Shown here in pieces: positions 59,951 to 64,000 of a stretch of DNA of 64,000 bases. The stretch is from Micromonospora yangpuensis (lineage in GTDB: Bacteria > Actinomycetota > Actinomycetes > Mycobacteriales > Micromonosporaceae): positions 4,402,001 through 4,466,000 of the forward strand of contig NZ_FMIA01000002.1 of assembly GCF_900091615.1 (NCBI RefSeq). The letters run 5' to 3'. The notes beneath the pieces are model-generated. The model was not told where the DNA came from and searched no databases. It worked only from the letters and a program-made list of their open reading frames with translations. The position numbers and the translations under genes were made by a program. Every line of letters starts with the position of its first letter. Within the stretch, counting starts at the first letter, position 1.

Positions 59951-60700
59951 GTGCATCCGCTTGAGATCCATACTCTGGCCCGCCGCATCTACTTCTCCGG
60001 ATGCACGGTTGCCGAGACGGCGCGTCAGGTAGGACTCCCCTACCAGACCGTCTGGCACTGGTGCCGGGACCGCACAGAACGGAAGCAGCACGGCACAGCC
60101 CTGCGTTGCTTCCGCTGCAACCCGGCTCTGGCCGGCCCGGTGGACATTGTCAGCTACGCCTACCTGCTGGGCCTCTACCTGGGCGACGGCCACCTTGTCA
60201 CGTCGACGAAGGCACCCGTGCTGCGGGTCAGTTGCACGGAGATCTACCCCGGCCTCATCGACGCTTGCGAGCAGGCGATGCTGGCCGTCCTCGCGGCCCG
60301 GGTGCAACGGACCCCGAAGCAGGGATGTGTCCTGGTGCAGAGCAGTGGCGCGCACTGGCCGTGTCTGTTGCCGCAGCACGGGCCGGGCAAGAAGCACGAG
60401 CGGCCGATCGTGCTCGCCGACTGGCAGCGCCGCATCGTCGCCGACCACCCCGGCGACTTCCTCCGCGGCCTGTTCCACTCCGACGGCTGTCGAGCCACCA
60501 ACCGGGTGACCACCCGCGGGAAGGTCTACGTCTATCCGCGGTACATGTTCTCCAACCGGTCGACCGACATCATGGGCCTCTGCCAGTGGGCCCTCGACCT
60601 GCTCGGCGTCGAGTGGCGGATGAACATGCCGTACTCGTTGTCGGTGGCGCGGCGCTCGGCGGTGGCCGTACTCGATCGGCATGTCGGGCCGAAGCACTGA
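59951..60700 (+). CDS. HTH plus LAGLIDADG homing-endonuclease-like protein
   Basis: A 249-residue protein starting at GTG, 31 bp beyond the tRNA. Residues 15-45 are a helix-turn-helix (CTVAETARQVGLPYQTVWHW). CFRC at 53-56 could be half of a zinc site. Two LAGLIDADG helices are YLLGLYLGDG at 71-80 and FLRGLFHSDG at 170-179, each with the acidic residue needed for cleavage, so it is a monomeric two-repeat form. The C-terminus is SLSVARRSAVAVLDRHVGPKH. Related proteins in actinomycetes are often labelled transcriptional regulators. The adjacency to a tRNA is suggestive of a site-specific mobile gene or an RNA-processing role. Confidence 0.75.
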   Translation: MHPLEIHTLARRIYFSGCTVAETARQVGLPYQTVWHWCRDRTERKQHGTALRCFRCNPALAGPVDIVSYAYLLGLYLGDGHLVTSTKAPVLRVSCTEIYPGLIDACEQAMLAVLAARVQRTPKQGCVLVQSSGAHWPCLLPQHGPGKKHERPIVLADWQRRIVADHPGDFLRGLFHSDGCRATNRVTTRGKVYVYPRYMFSNRSTDIMGLCQWALDLLGVEWRMNMPYSLSVARRSAVAVLDRHVGPKH

Positions 60701-60803
60701 GCACCGCGCGCCCGACCGCCGGGCCGAGCGCGGCGGCCGCCGGGGCCGGCCGAAGGCGGCGCGGCCTGGGGTACCGGTCGCGCGCGGCGGCCGTCGGGGC
60801 CCT

Positions 60804-60903
60804 GGTGCGCCGACCGCCCGGGGCCGGTGGGGTCCGGGACACCGGCGCCGAGGAGTCGTTCCGGAAGAGGCCCGGGTGCGCCGACGGCCCGGGGCCGGTG
60901 GGG
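60804..60903. repeat. 29-bp direct repeat pair
   Basis: Copies at 60804-60832 and 60875-60903 (core GGTGCGCCGACSGCCCGGGG) differ at one base and are 71 bp apart. They lie in the gap between the LAGLIDADG gene and the PLP enzyme gene. No other gene is seen in this gap. Confidence 0.55.
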
Positions 60904-60913
60904 CCTGCGGGCG

Positions 60914-62074
60914 TCAGCCGAGGGTGGCCAGGGCGCGGGCCAGGTCGTCGCGGAGGTCCTCGGGGTCCTCCAGGCCTACCGAGAGGCGCAGGAGTCCGGC
61001 TGCGGGTCGGGCGTCGCCGGCGACCGGGCGGTGGGTGAGCGAGGCGGGATGTTGGATGAGGGTGTCCACGCCGCCGAGGGAGACGGCGTGGGTGATGAGC
61101 CGGCAGGCGTCAGCGACGGCGGTGGCGGCGGGCGCGCCGCCGGCTACCTCGAAGGCGAGCAGGCTGCCGCCGCCGGCGAGTTGGCGGCCGACCAGCCCGG
61201 CGGGGTCGTGCAGGCTGGGGTGGTGGACCCGGGTGACGGCCCGGTGACCGGCGAGCCAGCCGGCGAGTTTCTCGGCGCCGGCCTGCTGGGCGCGCACCCG
61301 TAGCGGCAGGGTCTGCAGGCCGCGGTGCAGGAGGTATCCGCCGAGGGGGTGCAGGATCGCGCCGGTGAGGGCGCGGACCTGGCGTAGTCGGGTGGCCCAG
61401 CCGGCGTCGCAGGCGACGACGCCGGCGAGGACGTCGCCGTGTCCGCCGATGCTCTTGGTGGCGCTGTGCAGGACCAGGGCCGCGCCGTGCCGGGCGGGTT
61501 GCTGGAGTACGCAGGTGGCGACGGTGTTGTCGACGAGCAGGGGTACGTCGCCGGCGGCGTCGGCCAGGGCGGCGATGTCGACGAGGTCGAGGGTGGGGTT
61601 GGCGGGGGTCTCGGCGATGACCAGTGCGGTGTCGGGGCGGATCGCGGTGGCGACCTGCTCGGGGTGGGCCCAGCTGACGGTGGTGCCGAGCAGCCCGGTG
61701 GCCAGGACGTGGTCGGTGCCGCCGTAGAGGGGGCGGACGGCGACGACGTGTCGTCGTCCGTCGGTGGCGGCGGCGAGCAGGGTGGCGGTGAGGGCGGCCA
61801 TGCCGCTGGCGAAGGCGACGGCGTCGGTGGTGCCTTCGAGGTCGGCGAGGGCGGTTTCGAACCGGGCGACGGTGGGGTTCCAGAGGCGCTGGTAGACGGG
61901 GCTGTCGCCGGTGGGGAGGGTGCCGCCGGTGGCGAGGGTCTCGTAGGTGTGGCCGCCGGCGTCGACCGAGGGCAGCGGGTTGGTGGTGGACAGGTCGATG
62001 GGTGGGGCGTGGACGCCGAGGGCGGCCAGGTCGGCGCGGCCGGCGTGCACGGCTCGGGTGTCCACGGTCGTCAT
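60914..62074 (-). CDS. Cys/Met metabolism PLP-dependent enzyme (trans-sulfuration family)
   Basis: A 386-residue fold type I PLP enzyme of the cystathionine gamma-synthase/lyase group. It has YQRLWNPTVARFETALADLE, FASGMAALTATLL (phosphate-contact region), ETPANPTLDLVDI, the Asp of VDNTVAT, and the PLP lysine K207 in LHSATKSIGGHGD. The C-terminus has HPASLTHRP, a gamma-family hallmark. Cystathionine or methionine gamma-lyase activity is likely; which one is not clear. It diverges from an Lrp/AsnC gene that probably regulates it. Confidence 0.85.
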   Translation of the reverse strand: MTTVDTRAVHAGRADLAALGVHAPPIDLSTTNPLPSVDAGGHTYETLATGGTLPTGDSPVYQRLWNPTVARFETALADLEGTTDAVAFASGMAALTATLLAAATDGRRHVVAVRPLYGGTDHVLATGLLGTTVSWAHPEQVATAIRPDTALVIAETPANPTLDLVDIAALADAAGDVPLLVDNTVATCVLQQPARHGAALVLHSATKSIGGHGDVLAGVVACDAGWATRLRQVRALTGAILHPLGGYLLHRGLQTLPLRVRAQQAGAEKLAGWLAGHRAVTRVHHPSLHDPAGLVGRQLAGGGSLLAFEVAGGAPAATAVADACRLITHAVSLGGVDTLIQHPASLTHRPVAGDARPAAGLLRLSVGLEDPEDLRDDLARALATLG

Positions 62075-62085
62075 GGCGGGAAGCG

Positions 62086-62162
62086 TCGAACATCTGGCCG
62101 CATCGAGGCAAGTGATCTGTGGAAGATTCTTCACGGACCCCTTTCCGCGCGCTGATGTTCGA
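62086..62162. promoter_or_regulatory. Symmetric Lrp/AsnC-type operator region
   Basis: TCGAACATC (62086-62094) and GATGTTCGA (62154-62162) form a perfect 9-bp inverted repeat 59 bp apart, and GAAGA-T-TCTTC (62122-62132) lies close to the midpoint. Three sites around one dyad suit the multimeric binding of Lrp proteins. Confidence 0.5.
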
Positions 62163-62176
62163 AGCAGGATGGGCGG

Positions 62177-62656
62177 ATGCCTGCTGTACCGAATGATGTG
62201 CGGCCGTTCGCGGCCCTGGACGACGTCGACCGCGCGATCCTGACCGAGCTGGCCGCCGACGGCCGGTTGCCGAACAACGCCCTCGCCGAGCGGGTGGGCG
62301 TGGCGGCGTCGACGTGTCTGACCCGGACCCGGGCGCTGCGCGAGTGCGGGGCGATCCGGGGTTTCCACGCCGACGTCGATCCGGCGGCGGTCGGGTTGCC
62401 GTTGCAGGCGTTGGTGTCGGTCCGGTTGACGGCGCACGAGCGGGCGGCGGTGGACGCGTTCCGGGCCCGATCGGTGCGGTTGCCGGGGGTGGTGTCGGTG
62501 TTCCACGTGGCGGGTGCCGACGACTACGTGTTGCACGTGCGGGCGGCGTCGGGGGACGCGTTGCGGGACTTCGTGCTGGACCATCTGGCGGTGGATCCGG
62601 CGGTCGCGCACACCGAGACGTCGTTGATCTTCGAGCAGGTACGCGGAGCGGGCTGA
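62177..62656 (+). CDS. Lrp/AsnC family regulator
   Basis: A 159-residue regulator. The HTH is at about 17-65 ([20 protein letters not shown], then [20 protein letters not shown]). The C-terminal RAM ligand-binding domain contains [12 protein letters not shown] and the glycine-rich [11 protein letters not shown]. It diverges from the trans-sulfuration enzyme gene and probably responds to an amino acid such as methionine or cysteine (inference). GGATGGGC lies upstream of the ATG. Confidence 0.88.
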   Translation: MPAVPNDVRPFAALDDVDRAILTELAADGRLPNNALAERVGVAASTCLTRTRALRECGAIRGFHADVDPAAVGLPLQALVSVRLTAHERAAVDAFRARSVRLPGVVSVFHVAGADDYVLHVRAASGDALRDFVLDHLAVDPAVAHTETSLIFEQVRGAG

Positions 62657-62677
62657 CCAGGCGGTCCCGGGGTGTTT

Positions 62678-62724
62678 GGAAGGGCCCCTGTACATCAGAA
62701 AGCGTTAACAGGGGGCCCTTCCTT
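62678..62724. repeat. REP-like hairpin, second copy
   Basis: GGAAGGGCCCCTGT and ACAGGGGGCCCTTCC enclose a loop with AGAAAGCGTTA. Reverse-complemented, it matches the element at 17531-17582 in both arms and in the TTAACGCTTT loop. It may terminate the Lrp gene. Confidence 0.65.
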
Positions 62725-62772
62725 GCACGGGGGTGGGAACAGAACGGGCGGGGGGGCGGGTTGGGGCATGGT

Positions 62773-63783
62773 GTGATCGACGTACCGATGTCTGTTCTTG
62801 ACCTTGCTCCGGTCGCGGCCGGGACCACCGCCGGCGCGGCCCTGCGGCACACCACCGAGCTGGCCCGACGTACCGAGGAGTTGGGCTACCGCCGGTTCTG
62901 GGTGGCCGAGCACCACAACATGCCGGCGATCGCGAGTTCCGCGCCGGCGGTGTTGCTGGCGCACCTGGCGGCGAACACCTCGTCCATCCGGTTGGGTTCG
63001 GGTGGGGTGATGTTGCCCAACCACGCGCCGTTGGTGGTGGCCGAACAGTTCGGCACCCTGGAGGCGTTGCATCCGGGGCGGATCGATCTGGGGATCGGGC
63101 GGGCGCCCGGCACCGACCAGGTGACCGCGTTGGCGTTGCGGCGCACGATGGAGGGGCTGTCGGCGGAGGGTTTCCCGCAGGAGTTGGCGGATCTGGTGAA
63201 CTACTTCACCGGTGAGCGGCCGGGGCCGATCACGGCCACGCCGGGCCGGGGGGACATGCCGGCGGTGTGGCTGTTGGGTTCCAGTGGGTTCAGCGCGCAG
63301 TTGGCCGGGCTGCTGGGGTTGCCGTTCTCGTTCGCGCACCACTTCAGTGCGCAGCACACGTTGCCGGCGTTGGCGTTGTACCGCAAGCACTTCCGGCCGT
63401 CGCGGTGGCTGGCCGAGCCGTACGCGATGGTGGCGGTGAACGCGGTCTGTGCCGACACCGACGAGCGGGCGGAGTGGCTGGCCGCGCCGAGCGCGTTGTC
63501 GTTCCTGCGGTTGCGTTCGGGGCGGCCGGAGCCGTTGGCCACCCCGCAGGAGGCGGCGGAGTACCCGTACACCGAGGTGGAGCGGGAGTTCGTGCTGGCC
63601 CGGCGGGAGGGGCAGGCGTTGGGGTCGCCGGAGACGGTCCGGCGGCAGTTGACGGAGTTGTTGGCGCGTACCGGTGCGGACGAGTTGATGTTGACCACGC
63701 TGGTGTACGACGTGGCCGACCGGGTGCGGTCGTTCGAGTTGATCGCCGAGAAGGTGGCCGGTGGCCTGCGCCGGAGTGCCTGA
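62773..63783 (+). CDS. LLM class flavin-dependent oxidoreductase
   Basis: A 336-residue luciferase-like TIM-barrel enzyme. [14 protein letters not shown] begins the fold, [17 protein letters not shown] and [20 protein letters not shown] are flavin- and substrate-site segments, and [15 protein letters not shown] is the hallmark of the MsnO8 subgroup. I chose the GTG at 62773 because homologous proteins begin with a short (I/V)DVP segment; an ATG at 62788 is internal. It uses FMN, or possibly F420, as actinomycetes make both. The substrate is unknown. Confidence 0.88.
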   Translation: MIDVPMSVLDLAPVAAGTTAGAALRHTTELARRTEELGYRRFWVAEHHNMPAIASSAPAVLLAHLAANTSSIRLGSGGVMLPNHAPLVVAEQFGTLEALHPGRIDLGIGRAPGTDQVTALALRRTMEGLSAEGFPQELADLVNYFTGERPGPITATPGRGDMPAVWLLGSSGFSAQLAGLLGLPFSFAHHFSAQHTLPALALYRKHFRPSRWLAEPYAMVAVNAVCADTDERAEWLAAPSALSFLRLRSGRPEPLATPQEAAEYPYTEVEREFVLARREGQALGSPETVRRQLTELLARTGADELMLTTLVYDVADRVRSFELIAEKVAGGLRRSA

Positions 63784-63937
63784 AACACGCTCTTCATAGC
63801 CACGTCACCGGCCCGTCGCCGAGGCCGCCTAGTTTTGTCCTCGGTGGTGGTACGGCATTCCCGGTCGGGACGGGTCGGGGGTGCTGCGGTGTGGGGCACC
63901 GGGGCGGGTTGTGCGGGTTCACGCTTCCCCGGTGCCT

Positions 63938-63971
63938 GTCCCGGGTCCGCTGGTTGCGGCGGACCCGGGAC
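63938..63971. terminator. 13-bp perfect hairpin near the window end
   Basis: GTCCCGGGTCCGC (63938-63950) and GCGGACCCGGGAC (63959-63971) form a perfect 13-bp stem with an 8-base loop, followed by a CTCTTTT tract. It lies about 150 bp past the LLM gene and may also terminate a convergent gene beyond the window. Confidence 0.7.
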
Positions 63972-64000
63972 TGCACCACCCTCTTTTCCAAGTCGGGTGC

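Noticed and set aside
62086..62162. Possible LexA (SOS) box from TCGAAC and GTTCGA
   Set aside because: The half-sites are 59 bp apart, whereas the actinobacterial LexA box needs GAAC-N4-GTTC. Lrp-type binding fits better.

Overview
The window is about 72-75% G+C, uses GTG starts freely, and carries actinobacterial hallmarks: a WhiB7-type ABC-F leader, mycothiol-linked enzymes, XRE-DUF5753/DUF397 pairs, an ANTAR regulator, a CoaE-GrpB fusion and a TAT Rieske lipoprotein. Family content and style point to Micromonosporaceae (Micromonospora or a close relative). This is an inference from content, not a database match. It reads as chromosomal core sequence with small accessory insertions.

Layout. 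1-9.5 kb is accessory: the 3' end of an unknown gene; an ABC-F ribosome-protection protein behind a leader peptide and two competing hairpins; a SWIM protein; a degraded gene beside two operator-like palindromes; a UvrA2/DrrC-like ATPase; an AraC/VOC pair; and an XRE-DUF397 locus diverging from a hypothetical gene and a Uma2 nuclease-fold gene. 9.5-25.3 kb holds recQ, a lipoprotein, uvrC, a secreted penicillin-acylase-family enzyme, a Rieske lipoprotein, uvrA with an unusual Lys/Ala/Gly/Thr tail, rsgA, a mycothiol-dependent isomerase-family protein with an MBL hydrolase, a methyltransferase and a cold-shock protein. 25.5-35.6 kb holds a phage-lysin-like protein, two MarR paralogues diverging from an MMPL pump, a DedA-PAP2 fusion, typA, a class A beta-lactamase-fold protein and a terC gene behind a yybP-ykoY (Mn2+) riboswitch. 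35.9-45.4 kb holds pnuC-nadR (nicotinamide riboside uptake and NAD synthesis), a small monooxygenase, an SDR, an XRE regulator, uvrB, a membrane-anchored two-lobed protein and coaE. 45.5-59.8 kb is conserved core: rpsA, polA, a complete livKHMGF transporter and a PdtaR-type ANTAR regulator, with a few small genes between. At 59.8-60.7 kb a tRNA-like gene with anticodon CAA but a short class I variable loop sits 31 bp before a LAGLIDADG gene. The window ends with a PLP lyase diverging from an Lrp/AsnC regulator, then an LLM flavin oxidoreductase.

Functional threads: uvrA, uvrB, uvrC, polA and recQ lie in one region with a separate UvrA2-like protein. Translation and ribosome genes are typA, rsgA, rpsA and the ABC-F protein. 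Mn2+, NAD and branched-chain amino acid homeostasis are each represented.

Recurring sequence themes: (i) at least nine genes have a TANNNT hexamer 6-7 nt upstream of the start codon, the geometry of leaderless transcripts; (ii) short in-frame tandem repeats occur at protein ends (recQ, nadR, uvrA, and two membrane or secreted proteins); (iii) a REP-like hairpin occurs twice, 45 kb apart, in opposite orientation.
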